Source: Phytophthora colocasiae
Lineage: Eukaryota > Oomycota > Peronosporomycetes > Peronosporales > Peronosporaceae
Direction: 5' to 3'
Length of the DNA: 64,000 nt
Assembly: GCA_018806915.1 (NCBI GenBank)
Contig: JAGKQI010000045.1
Span: forward strand, 372,001 to 436,000
This document shows positions 18,056 through 27,255 of the stretch, one piece after another. A model generated the notes under the pieces. It was not told the DNA's origin, did not search any database, and saw only the letters and a program-made list of their open reading frames with translations. A program made the translations under genes and the position numbers. Each line of letters opens with the position of its first letter. The first letter of the stretch is position 1.

Positions 18056-18131
18056 ACATGAGGTAACATGTGGATCGGGATTAATTTCTGGATGGGATGT
18101 GCTGTTCGTGAGTTTACGCTTTCGGTTTTAG
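16713..18131 (+). CDS. PIF/Harbinger-type DDE transposase
   Basis: The open frame begins upstream at 16605; the ATG at 16713 (MAPSRNRTLLTQGEQ) is the likely start, giving 472 residues. The DDE_Tnp_4-like catalytic domain is seen as RYATDVTFQQA (first Asp), VVLVDKGYQGV (second Asp) and DRVIVENFFGRLKTLWG (Glu), spaced as in Harbinger/IS5 nucleases. The N-terminal half (FERLWECVEDYVLAHW...LFMTLGALKHCGSWDTVSAMF) is a helix-turn-helix-like region typical of these proteins. The frame is intact, so it may be functional. It runs about 75 bases beyond the presumed right end of the element into flanking DNA, so its last 25 residues may not be native. Confidence 0.85.
   Translation: MAPSRNRTLLTQGEQDDAARALWDRLFVEEDQRQRTLARIPISSDNDNDSDDDLVTPSPIYDDALNVQGPDRVLRMCNFSPIEFERLWECVEDYVLAHWNVGRGKKCTHSPKDVLFMTLGALKHCGSWDTVSAMFKLDSSAFQKMVKKYLIMLEPYLYESFVLGEEKRWTMKELTVSGNTFDNFPSARYATDVTFQQADKPNGGFINSKQYFSGKHNLYGLKVEVSVLPNGLAINCTDFEPGAVADVTIFRQNKEFHRLAMQKLQDEERINDEGPLLDRFAQDWVVLVDKGYQGVVREFRAFQPKKKARGAPPLTLSEREENDRISHDRVIVENFFGRLKTLWGVCSHKWRWDRVHYNLFFRVCVAMTNYSVRCCPLRRDDSEAFQRYETRLRQMGIDHEAREKRKRQSYRDNRRSRLELSSRTTTRTRTSPIHHTPVPLCDSQSGTVHEVTCGSGLISGWDVLFVSLRFRF
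18022..18054. repeat. 33-nt palindrome with 1-nt centre
   Basis: Two perfect 16-nt arms (18022-18037 and 18039-18054) around a single c. It marks the presumed right end of the Harbinger-like element; the left end has a shorter relative (agtccgc t gcggact near 16621). Confidence 0.85.
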
Positions 18132-18135
18132 ACTA

Positions 18136-18206
18136 AAATTAAAACACACCGTGTGTTGATTGCACTAAAACTTTTAGTGCAATCAACACACGGTGTGTTT
18201 TAATTT
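18136..18206. repeat. 71-nt perfect palindrome with 1-nt centre
   Basis: Arms of 35 nt (18136-18170 and 18172-18206) are perfect reverse complements around c18171; the inner part is cactaaaa c ttttagtg. It is not part of any gene I recognise and would fold to a near-loopless hairpin or cruciform. Confidence 0.95.
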
Positions 18207-18474
18207 CTGTTTGTAAACTACTGTATCGGTATGGCCCATCGACTATGGAGACAGACTTTTACTCCGGGAAATTCAAGAACAACTCGCGATCCTCACCAAA
18301 AGAGAAAGAGAGTTCCAGTATGCGTCTGTATGAAGCAACCATCCATTTGAGAATTTAACCAGATGCGATCGGAATCGGGATTAAATTTTCGTGTGCTCGT
18401 ACCTGTTCGTTTATTCCAGATTGGCACCGACGTCATGAACAAAGCCTTGCCAGGAAGACACGCATAGGTTCAAA

Positions 18475-18960
18475 TGGAACACGGTTTGTTTCGCCTGGCC
18501 TCGCTCACAGCTTTCTTATGCGTCCGAGCTCAAGGTTCTCTGGAGGATACTCTGCAGTATCGTACGGAGAAGTTCGAGACGACCAGTGTTCGCTTAGCCG
18601 TCAGATATCGACTGACTTCCAACTGGGTGAAGTGAGCTGCACGCTTACAATGGTGGCCACGGTCTATCGTTCTTTATTGGTCTCTGTGGTGTGCATGTGG
18701 GGGGGGTCGTGTATTTGGACGTCAGATCCGTACATACGTCCACTTTGCCAATAACACCTTGAATTCGAGACCCTATCGAATCCCCTGTATGAAACATCCT
18801 GTTGTCTAAACTACATGCAACTAATGTCAGGTTAGCTAAAATCTCGGTAAATACATGCTTGGTTTCAAAAGGCTTTGCAATTACCCGTAATCTGGAACAA
18901 GACGTGATTTTGCCATTGTTGTGATCGTATTGCGGGTCCATGAGTCCGTACTGCTGCACT
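18475..18960. pseudogene. Scrambled fragments of the EF-hand/CorA gene
   Basis: The plus strand from 18475 holds pieces like CorA exon 2: SLEDTLQYRTEKFE (compare AVEDTLDADLERPKFE), RLAVRYRL, and GEVSCTLTMVATV (compare SEVSYTLTLVATV). From about 18720 the match flips to the minus strand and follows the 5' part of the same gene: an EF-hand segment, the intron region with gctaaaat, and LMDPQYDHNNGKIT (compare LMDPHYDLTNGKLT). So the copy has been inverted internally and reordered, and cannot encode a channel. Confidence 0.75.
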
Positions 18961-19659
18961 CCAAAGGGTCTTAGTCGGATAACTATTAATCAGCTAAATC
19001 CTCTCGCTTCAAAGGGTCTAACACGAAACTCAGTACGTTTTTGCCAAATACAATGTGATGTATTTCTAGAGAGGTATCTGAAGCAAAGTGAAACTCAAGG
19101 TACTAGTTGCTGGCAGCAACTTGCTGCCAATTCGAGCACGGCAGTCCTTTAACTTGACAATACCTACACATCTGTAGTTTTACAAGACCCCTCTACGATG
19201 TTTGCATCAGGCAGCAACTTCAGCGCAAAACATACAGCCAGTCCGTACCAGCTACATATGTACAGCTCAGTAACGGAATCAATGTTGACAGCAATTCCTG
19301 TAAGATCTGTGTACCGACAACTTGTCGATACACAGTGTCGACGACAACATCGATGACGAACAGTGACCGTACCGGTAACGGCAACAATGATGACACTCAC
19401 CGTGTCCAACCGTTAGGCAAAACAGAGACGCATGCAGTGACGCTCGTAACGACACACTAGTTGGCGCGTAATGACAACCTTACTGACCTCTACAGTCGTC
19501 GTCAATGAGCTCTCTTCCACTGTCAGACCACAAAATACCTTCCTTACTTTGCAATTTGGTTGAAAAAACTTGTAACTTGATAGAAAATAGCAGACCTCAC
19601 TTGTCAATTTACCAAATATACTTTCCAGGGAGTTCGCCGGCTCCTCTCGAGTGTCTTCA
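18961..19659. other. Remnant of duplicated CorA-Kazal intergenic DNA plus unassigned sequence
   Basis: Near 19070-19100 a stretch (gtatttctagagaggtat) repeats the sequence that follows the intact Kazal gene near 15890, showing this is the same duplicated block. The remaining roughly 500 bases before the Kazal copy are not similar and show no gene. Confidence 0.5.
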
Positions 19660-19957
19660 ATCCCTACAGACACACTACGCTCGAATACCAGACGCCATCA
19701 GAATCACACAGCTAAAAAATCAACTTCAGGACAAACAACGTCGCATTTGTCGCTGTCACCTGATTTCTTTCCGTACCAACGTTTGTACTCAACATCGACA
19801 TTCTCTCTTGGGCCCGTGCACTTGGCATCGTCCATGGCGCACTTGTTCCATTCTCGTCTGTCACGGGCTCGTACACATCGGGGCACGAAACGTTGGGGCA
19901 GTACGGAGTGATGTTGCCTTCAGTCGAGTTCTGCTAAATCTTGACGGAAAGCTTCAT
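19660..19957 (-). pseudogene. Kazal inhibitor pseudogene (copy 2)
   Basis: Begins MKLSVKI and then a TAG where the signal peptide of the intact copy would continue; the following QNSTEGNITPYCPNVSCPD, YEPVTDENG, CTGPREN and VEYKRWYGKK match Kazal domain 1 and the linker of the gene at 15967. There is a deletion after DENG with a frame change, and domain 2 stops early at DFLAV. It has no signal peptide and no complete domain. Confidence 0.85.
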
Positions 19958-20391
19958 CTTGTCTTTGATGGAGTGATAGATGTAAGAAAACGAAAACGAT
20001 GAATTGGACGATCTATCGGGAAGTTGCTGGTACAGTGTCACGGTAGTAGTGAGTGACAAGTTCAGAACATGTGCGAGAGCAGGTTGGATACGTATTGGCG
20101 TCGTCTACATGTAAATACCAGCTAATATGAGTCAACCAGCTTGCAGGACTTCAGTGTAAACACGACTTGAGGTGACGCTAGAAAAACATACGCTGGACAT
20201 TTAATATTGTTTTCGAACTGTTAAATCGATAGATGTTTTAGCTGCAACTTAACTTGGACGAGTGTCTAGCAAACAGCCGCTCAAGAAAACACAAATATGA
20301 TATAAGGAGATTCCATTTACACACAAGTGATGAATATATTTGGAGAGTTTGCAATCTGAAGATACAAAGCTACTGGATTCGATACCAGCAA
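19958..20391. other. Intergenic region between Kazal copies
   Basis: About 430 bases without a recognisable gene. AT-rich in its right half. Confidence 0.4.
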
Positions 20392-20789
20392 TCAACTTGA
20401 TTCAAGTTCCTGGACTAATGGTCTAGGCCTCCACCGTGCACGCGGTAGCATCCTCACGATGTTAGCGCCAGAGTTCTTACAGGCAGCAATGCCAAGCTCA
20501 CACGAGTTCGAATACCAAACACCATCAGAACCACACACGGGCGATTCGACTTCAGGGCAACCAACGTCGCACTTGTCCTCGTCACGCGGAGTGCCGAATT
20601 TCTTTCCGTACACGCGCTCATATTCATCCAGAACATTCTCTCTAGGGCCCTCGCACTTGGCATCTTCCATAGCGCACTACGGGGTCATACACCTCGGAGC
20701 ACGCGACGTTAGGGTGTTGCCTAAGAGCTGACGACACAGGCGGAGGCAACGGCGACGGCAGCAATGGCGAGATTGATAGCAAGCTTCAT
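20392..20789 (-). pseudogene. Kazal inhibitor pseudogene (copy 3)
   Basis: The signal peptide is intact (MKLAINLAIAAVAVASACVVSS) but ends at a TAG, and the start of domain 1 is deleted and frameshifted (traces of VACSEVYDP). From 20670 an open frame resumes with the linker (KCEGPRENVLDEYERVYGKK) and a good second domain (CPEVESPVCGSDGVWYSNSCE). Its C-terminal tail differs from that of the intact gene. The preserved domain 2 suggests recent loss. Confidence 0.82.
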
Positions 20790-21729
20790 CTTGTATTGAG
20801 TTTGAGCGATGGCAGGGTGTGAGGTTACTGGTAAAAAGAGAAATGATCAGGGAGGGCAGCACAGTCATCTTTGGCTGTATAGGCAGTGACAGTCTACTAT
20901 TGAATACGTATGTGATTGGGGTCGGGATTAAATTCTCGAAAAGGATCTTCCTTTTGCTGTTCGTCGGGGTTCTAGATTGGTATCGGGGGTGTCGTCTAAA
21001 TGTACCGACTTCACTTACTTGAAATATCGGTGGTCCACTGGTCACCGCACCACAAAGCTACGCACTTGGCAGGCGTTCGGAACTTACTTTCCAGATGATA
21101 AGAAATGATTATATGCATTCAATCCCATTCAAACAATTCACATTCAATAGCCAAGCCAAGTAGTAGCAAGGAATAACCAGTTAATCAACTCCTTACTTGA
21201 AATGTCTACTTCATCAGAATCACAAATTAATGAAAAACAATTACTAATACATGTACGTTAGCAATAAACTTCGAAGCACTTGTATATGAGTGGGTAGCTT
21301 CAGCACTCACTAGTCCACTGTTTTTGAGTTTATTTTTTTTAATTTTAAAAATGGTCAGGGCATCTACGTCTACGTGCTTATGGAGGTTGGTGATTCCGAG
21401 CTACATCTTCCCGCTAGGGTTTACGAGCTATCGCACAAGAGAAATATTGGTAAAAGGACTAATCTTTATTTTTTATTTCCCTCACGAGTTTTTTTTTCAG
21501 TGTTTGTACACTTTTTTTTCGATTCATTTATGAATATTTCATAACGAGTACTGGGAATCGCTAGGTTAAAGCCAGCATTACGTACGGTGAGTCGGCATAT
21601 CTATCGTGCGGTTGATCTTACAGCATTGGCAAGTGTTTGGTAGTTTGAACAATCTCAGAGAAAAAGTTTCGTGTTGAAATTCGTCTAATTCTTGCGCCTT
21701 GCTCGACTAATTGAGATCAAGCTTAAAAC
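20790..21729. other. AT-rich intergenic region
   Basis: Upstream flank of Kazal copy 3, then roughly 800 bases of AT-rich sequence. The motif tcgggattaaattctcg (20922-20938) also occurs near 18074 and 18374 in slightly changed form, followed each time by ctgttcgt, and is a relic of the duplicated Kazal upstream region. No gene seen. Confidence 0.5.
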
Positions 21730-22496
21730 CAGGGGTCTGAATAAAAAATTTCAGTATCGATAAAATCAGTTTCTAAAAATAAAAAAACGGATTACTGGGA
21801 TATTCACAAAAAATAAAATATGATATTTCTCGAAAATTGCAATACAATATAACATAAGTGCTTGCATAGCAATGGCAAGACACAATTGAACTGATGGACG
21901 TCCTAACCCGAGAAGCCAGCTCTTTTGCGTTCATTATACTCCATACTGACCACCTAACTACCTTAAATCACTGGCCAACAGCAAACACGTACGAATCCTT
22001 TTGCATGGTGACCTTTTCATTCTCAAAAACTCCCGCTCAGTCTAAACAATGACGAACAAAGACATCTGCGCCTACTTCTACGAGAAACTTGGTCATGGCC
22101 TCTATCGGTGTAAGCATTGTGGCTCCGAGCGCAAGCAAATCGCCAACACTGGATACTCCAACTTGATCGGGCACCTGGCTAACAAGCACGACGGCTTCAA
22201 GGACCTATACGCAGCAACGCTGTCTTCCAAGGACAGTACCCTCCGGGATTTTGGGTGAGACAGATGCGGTGAAGGCATTCGAGGTGGCGAAGTGTGGAGA
22301 CAAGCGCAAGAAACGCCAAGATGACTACGCGACGCAGATTCTTCTTGCTGGGCCAAACAAGCGTCCCAGTCGTGCCAACTACAGTCTGCTGTTGAAGGAA
22401 CTGCCGCCGACTTCGAATGCATGTGAGCGTTTTTTTTTCACAGTGCAAGCTTGTGCTCACCCCCCAACGCACTTGTATGCTCCCAGCGAATTTTGA
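21730..22496 (+). mobile_element. Deleted hAT element remnant
   Basis: The left end begins caggggtctgaataaaaa, a hAT-like terminus. A 69-codon frame at 22049-22258 (MTNKDICAYFYEKLG...YRCKHCGS...LIGHLANKH) is a BED-type zinc finger. In a second frame, 22390-22440 gives KELPPTSNACERFF, the conserved hAT C-terminal dimerisation motif. The catalytic middle is missing and the right terminal repeat was not found. Confidence 0.7.
22049..22258 (+). pseudogene. BED zinc finger fragment of a hAT transposase
   Basis: 69 residues with CKHCGS and HLANKH as the Cys and His pairs of a BED finger. The frame ends by TGA, and the hAT C-terminus continues in a different frame, so this is a deletion derivative that at most makes a DNA-binding peptide. 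Confidence 0.65.
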
Positions 22497-22574
22497 ACTC
22501 GTCATGTTTCTTCGTGCGAACAGGAATATGTGGGATGTAACGACATTGGCATCAGCTGGTAGCGAGCAGGAGCA

Positions 22575-23864
22575 TTAATTCATATTGCAGTTATTGCGGC
22601 CGCTTTTATTATTGCAGCGTGTTGTATTGAGATTATTACTACTGCAGCAACTACAGTCAATTCCGTGTAATACTGAATTGGACAAGGCCTGCTTAAAACT
22701 CCCGAGGTGGGGATCCACTGCTGGCAACTTTTTAAGCTTGACTAGATCGTCGATTTCCTTTGCTTTCTTCACAAGTTGGACCATATACTCACGCTTTGCA
22801 AGCAGCAGCATCGCATCTTCGTACGGAACCTAAAGATATGAAAAACAGAGACAATTAGCCCTCAAATACGTTTTTGGACAAACTTCCCAATATGTATGCC
22901 GCCACATACCCATGCACGATAGCGAATACTCTCGGCGAAGTCCACATAAACCTTGCTTGCCTCCATTTTGAAGGCTTTATAAGTGTAAGTCTGCTCACCA
23001 TGCTTGGTTTGTTCTTTGACTTTATAGTCACCTAGCTTGTGCAGCAGTTTTGCATTGACCTGCAGTTCATCAGTAAATTGTTTTAGTAAAACAACCCGAA
23101 AAAAACAAACAAACAATTTGACGTACCCCTCCTTCTTCAATCACTTCACGCAATGCAGCCATCTCGATATCTTCGCCTTTGTCCCAACCTCCCTTTGGCA
23201 GCAACCAGTCACCTTTCTCTGGCTTCGAGCTCGAAATCAGAAGAACCTTACCACCACCTTGTTCTGCAGGACGAGAGACGACACCAGACGATAGTAATCT
23301 ACTGCCATCAGTATCGAAAAGCTGCTCGGTGCGGCCAATGTGTGACTTTAAGAACTTCTCTGGAGCAATATCACCAGCGGGGACGTTCTCCATTTTTCTG
23401 CGCATGCCGTCCGGAGTAGCCTTGGTTCCTTTGATGCCATTTTTAATATCTGACACCCTCATGACTTCGATATCGTCCAGCTGCCTCAGCGTCGACAAGC
23501 TCATCTTCTCAAGTCCAGCATCTTTGTAGAGTTTCAGGCCCGATAGTTTCTGCGTCAGCCTCGAATGCTCTACCAACTCGTCGATATTTCTAAGCACCAG
23601 GGTTTTCAATTTACCTGGCACCTTCACTGCATTCCTCGACGTTTTTTGTGCCTTCGACAGTACGTCGTCAATTTTTCCCAGATCAGTTAGGGTTCCTCTA
23701 TCTTCATCACCAGACTCAAAGTTTCCCAGGCGCAGTGAACGCTTGAGTTGGGTAGATCGATCAGCAACTGGCTCAACTACAGCGACACCAGAGGCCTCCG
23801 AGCCAGCAACAACCAATGATGTGGAAGCAAAGGTGACCAAAACCACGAAAGATCGAAAAAGCAT
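22575..23864 (-). CDS. RXLR effector with Nudix hydrolase domain (Avr3b-like)
   Basis: Three exons, 23127-23864, 22910-23059 and 22575-22829, all phase 0, 380 residues. Signal peptide at residues 1-21 (MLFRSFVVLVTFASTSLVVAG); RSLR at 42-45 followed by DEDR at 53-56 match the RXLR-dEER translocation motifs. A helical middle region leads to a complete Nudix box (G225...E231...R239-E240...E243-E244, G246, V247) split by intron 1. P. sojae Avr3b is a known RXLR-Nudix effector that acts in the plant cell as an ADP-ribose/NADH pyrophosphatase; a similar role is inferred. The last 35 residues are Cys/Asn-rich (CSCCSSNN) and unusual. The gene lies between two hAT elements in a repeat-rich stretch. 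Confidence 0.88.
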
Positions 23865-24003
23865 CGTAGATCAATGGAAGTCCACGCTGTTTTGAGTCTT
23901 GACCGCAAATTGCGAAGTAAGAACCAACAAGGGGGATCTCTTTGCCAGATTTTGTTTGCACTGTGTAGGTCAATCTCTTGAGAGTCTCAAGAGATCGACC
24001 TAC

Positions 24004-24975
24004 CAGGGCTCTCCAAATAAGTAGGGATTAGGGATTGACGGGGCTGGAGGCGTCTCAATCCCTTATTGATGAACGTACCCTTAATTGACAATATTATTGT
24101 CAACTTCAACTTATAAGATACTATAAAGATCCGGTAAGAGTCGAGGAGTAAAGCAGTCCTCGAAACCTCTCCCGGTGGGCGTTATACCGTGCCGGGGACC
24201 ACAGCCACTCTCATGCTGGCATTTCCGATTTTGCGAACCAAGTCCAACACTCTTCTACTCAACTTGTTCACCCTCGTCATCCATGGCTACCTTAGACCCT
24301 GGTCTCTCGAACAAGGAGATCTGTTCGTTGATGTATCGAGACCAAACAAGCGGAGGAAGAACCTGCAACGGATGCAACACCTTCATCTTTCAGGACCGAA
24401 GTCGCGGCTATCATAACCTCATCTCGCATCTGCGCCACCCAGACTATGAGCGAGTGCTGGAGCGTTGCGTTCGACAACGAATCCCCGTCACTATGGACAT
24501 GTTTGTCGATAAGGACTCCCGTACTACGCATGGTTGGATGAAACTTGTGGTGATGGAGTCGATCAACATTCGAGCTGCAATGCGCGTAAAGGAGGCATCA
24601 ATATACTCGGATCTCACGTGGCTGCCAGCCACTTCGGTACAAGTAGAGCGTCTTTTCTCCAAGATTAAGTGCATGCTGGGGTATCTTCGGAAAAGCATCA
24701 GTCATGAGACGCTCGAGACCTTACTTTACCTGAAGATGAACTGGGACTTAGTGACGGACGAAGTGATTTCGAACGCCGTGAAACGCGCAGTTGAGGACGA
24801 CAACGAAGAAGAAGCAGATCTCTAAAACCGTAGTTCTTAATCTGGAAGAAGTAGATAGAGACCCCCTTTTCAATAATTGCGTAAGTGCCAAATATTGAGA
24901 TGGCCGCTCCCTCCCTTATTGTCCCCCTACAATAATACCCCTTTTTCAATAACAATACATTTTTGGAGACCCCTG
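24004..24975 (+). mobile_element. hAT-family element, internally deleted
   Basis: Termini are cagggctctccaaa at the left and its near reverse complement ttttggagacccctg at the right, typical hAT ends. The 9 bases tcgacctac occur at both junctions (23995-24003 and 24976-24984), consistent with the 8-bp hAT target duplication plus one matching base. It carries a single 181-codon frame. Confidence 0.88.
24283..24825 (+). CDS. hAT-derived protein: BED zinc finger joined to dimerisation domain
   Basis: 181 residues from the ATG at 24283. The N-terminus is a BED-like finger (TCNGCNTFIF...YHNLISHLRH), and the C-terminus is the hAT dimerisation region (WLPATSVQVERLFSKIKCML...LETLLYLKMNWDLV). The DDE catalytic core is absent, yet the frame is uninterrupted from finger to dimerisation domain. 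It may be a repressor-like derivative or simply a young deletion product. The frame upstream of the ATG (from 24175) is not needed. Confidence 0.75.
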   Translation: MATLDPGLSNKEICSLMYRDQTSGGRTCNGCNTFIFQDRSRGYHNLISHLRHPDYERVLERCVRQRIPVTMDMFVDKDSRTTHGWMKLVVMESINIRAAMRVKEASIYSDLTWLPATSVQVERLFSKIKCMLGYLRKSISHETLETLLYLKMNWDLVTDEVISNAVKRAVEDDNEEEADL

Positions 24976-24993
24976 TCGACCTACACAGTGCAA

Positions 24994-25559
24994 GTTGAGA
25001 CAGACAAATACTTATACTGAACTATTCGCCGTACATAATGTACATTTGAAGATCAACCTGAAGATGCGTATTTTGTTACTGTATGCTTATGACATCGAAA
25101 GAATACGATTTCCATCTCAAAATTTATCCTGCCGCCACTGCCCGTAGTTAATGGCCAGTGATTGCAGTGTATTTGTGCCGGCAGATGGCATGTCACTTGT
25201 GATTGTTTGTTTATTCTACGACAGAGTAAACGCTGTCAGCACACGACTCATAAACACTAAACTTCAAGGAGATGGAGCAATGGAATGTTGTTTTATTATA
25301 ATATGTTCTACGACTCAACGCGTTGCTCCCCAAAGCACAAAAAATCGATCAGCCAAGTTGTCAGCTACCTACACCCATTTGCTTTTGCTTTTGCTTCTTT
25401 GGAGAAGCGACGGAAGGATTTTTCTAGAAAAAACTAGAGCTTCACTTTAATGTGAGTGCATCGAGGACAGGCGACACAATTTGCGCGCGATCAAGCAGGT
25501 ATACCACCCAACGTTGCCAGAAAGAAGTGAAATACTATTGTAGGAACTTGACATCGGTT
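24994..25559. other. Intergenic region
   Basis: About 570 bases between the hAT site and the kinase cluster; no gene, terminal repeat or motif recognised. Confidence 0.4.
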
Positions 25560-27107
25560 GTGTAACAATTGATGCCAGCTACGATCCGTTTGATCTGGTT
25601 CTTATTGCCCCGTAGAGGATCAGACGCTGGATGTCCATATATCCACTGGAACTTCCGTTAGGACCAGTAGGTGTTCTTTGCCAACGAACGTTCGGCGGAG
25701 AAACTTTATTAGACAGACTTGACGGCCGTGCTCGATGCCTCACCCGTTCCTGCCAACAAATTGCTGGACAAGGAAAGCCATTGAAGACTTTGATACAGTA
25801 TCCACGATAGGTGTCGTTTGTACACTACATTCCTTGCACCAAGTCGCTGCACAAGCTGCAGTACGATAGACACCACCACCCTATTGCTCGATCAAACTTG
25901 CTACGCACACGCTGTACATTTAGTTAACTGCATTACTATCTTGCACTATCCTATCACTTCAAGCCTAAGCTAACAACTCGAGCAGCTCGTCGGCCGTCGG
26001 TCGTTCGGCCGGATTCAAGTTGAGCAACTTGTCCAGCAGTGCGATCATCGGAGGGGATATCCGGTCAGAGAGACCCCACGAAGCGATGACCTTGGCCACA
26101 CCAAGCTCGCAGAAGGCGGCAAACGCCTTGTTGTCGTGCGCTGCGTTGGACGTGAGCGGAGAACCGGTGAGCATGATGAAAAGCATGATGCCGAGCGACC
26201 ACATGTCGGCGGCGAAAGCGTCGTACGCTTCCTGGTTGACAACCTCTGGTGCCATGTAGTAAGCTTTGCCCACGGCCTCACCGCTGCCTCGAAGCGGAGC
26301 GTCTGTGCTGAGTCCGAAGTCGCCGATCTTGCACACACCGCGGCAGTAGAAGACGTTCTCGAGCGACAAGTCGCGGTGCGCGATGCCGTTCGTGTGCAGG
26401 AATCGCACGCCGCGAGCACATTGCAGGAAAAGCTGACGCGCCTCGATCTCGGGCAGGCGGTTCATAGGGGATCGCTCTAGTAGCTCCCACAAATCGCCAC
26501 CCGGACAGAATTCCATGACCACACACCACGTGTCCTGCGCTTGCAGGAACTCACCGCGGAAACGTACGACGTTGGCGTGTGGCGGCAGTGCCATGAGCCG
26601 TGAGACCACGCGGTGTTCGCTCCACGGGTTGTCCATGTTGGGGTTCAGACGCAGCGCCGCCACGGCCCGAGCCAGCGACACCTGCTTGACGGCCACCAGC
26701 TCGTTGGTCTCGAGCGCGTCCTCGTAGAGTCCAACAGGTCCGTACAGTGCGTTGTTCAGTGGACGTCGCAGTCGGAAGCGGTCGTCGAACAGCATTGGCA
26801 TTGGTGCGGCAAATGAATGGAGTGTGAGAGGTGACGGGTGCGTCTGCGGCTTCCGATTCGATTGTGGGCGTTCGTGGTCAGAAGGCGCAGGCAGTGAACG
26901 CGTCTGCTATATTTTAACTGCAGCGGCAAGGAATGTGCGCGGTGTGTCTCTGCGCCCAGAGTCTGGGGGCCTCCGACAACTAACGTCTCTGGGAATGCTA
27001 TTGCGGGTCGCCGGAAATTCGAAGGAAATTGTATTGTTCGCAGGTGGCCAGATGAGCCGCACTGCAGCAACTTCACGCAACTCAAGGTCGATTCGACTCG
27101 CAACCTT
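25560..27107 (-). repeat. Inverted repeat, left copy (kinase K1 block)
   Basis: Matches 30981-32570 in the opposite orientation. The coding part and its 5' flank look virtually identical between copies (even antisense reading frames coincide, with one substitution seen in the flank near cgt[a/g]aagttg). The 3' flank beyond the stop is clearly homologous but has many changes and indels. The outer end on the 3' side fades gradually. Confidence 0.85.
25965..26801 (-). CDS. Atypical Ser/Thr protein kinase K1
   Basis: 278 residues, a bare kinase domain without introns. Seen in order: a degenerate glycine loop (LNNALYGPV), ELVAVKQV with the ATP-binding Lys, DNPWSEHRV with the probable helix-C Glu, VVMEFCPGGDLWELL, HRDLSLENV (Asp and Asn present, but Ser where most Ser/Thr kinases have Lys), GDFGLS, YYMAPEVV, and a normal C-lobe. 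Oomycetes have large lineage-specific sets of such kinases; substrates are unknown. An identical protein is encoded in inverted orientation at 31287-32123. Confidence 0.9.
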   Translation of the reverse strand: MPMLFDDRFRLRRPLNNALYGPVGLYEDALETNELVAVKQVSLARAVAALRLNPNMDNPWSEHRVVSRLMALPPHANVVRFRGEFLQAQDTWCVVMEFCPGGDLWELLERSPMNRLPEIEARQLFLQCARGVRFLHTNGIAHRDLSLENVFYCRGVCKIGDFGLSTDAPLRGSGEAVGKAYYMAPEVVNQEAYDAFAADMWSLGIMLFIMLTGSPLTSNAAHDNKAFAAFCELGVAKVIASWGLSDRISPPMIALLDKLLNLNPAERPTADELLELLA

Positions 27108-27255
27108 TAGGCGATGTTCGGCAGCCTTCATGTACTAGCGCAAGGCATGCGAGTTTCACTTCCAACGCTCAACGTTTATATAATAAAATGAAGCATACGA
27201 GTACTGTACATAGGACAAAAATATTTAAAAATTGACACACACCTGACGGCGCTGT

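Larger units (their letters stand above)
23956..24993. repeat. Palindrome split by a hAT insertion
   Basis: Left arm 23956-23983 (28 nt), centre g23984, right arm 23985-24003 continued at 24985-24993 beyond the hAT element. With the transposon and its target duplication removed, the arms pair over 28 nt with one mismatch and a 1-nt centre, the same style as the palindromes at 18.0 and 18.1 kb. Confidence 0.85.

Noticed and set aside
19505..20002. 165-codon plus-strand frame over a Kazal copy
   Set aside because: Antisense to the recognisable Kazal pseudogene; no motif of its own.
22840..23170. Unspliced ORF continuations of the Nudix gene
   Set aside because: They read through GT-AG introns; the spliced frame is phase 0 at both junctions and continuous.
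26045..26419. Antisense and shifted open frames inside kinase coding regions
   Set aside because: GC-rich coding DNA gives open shadow frames; they recur only because the kinase DNA is duplicated.
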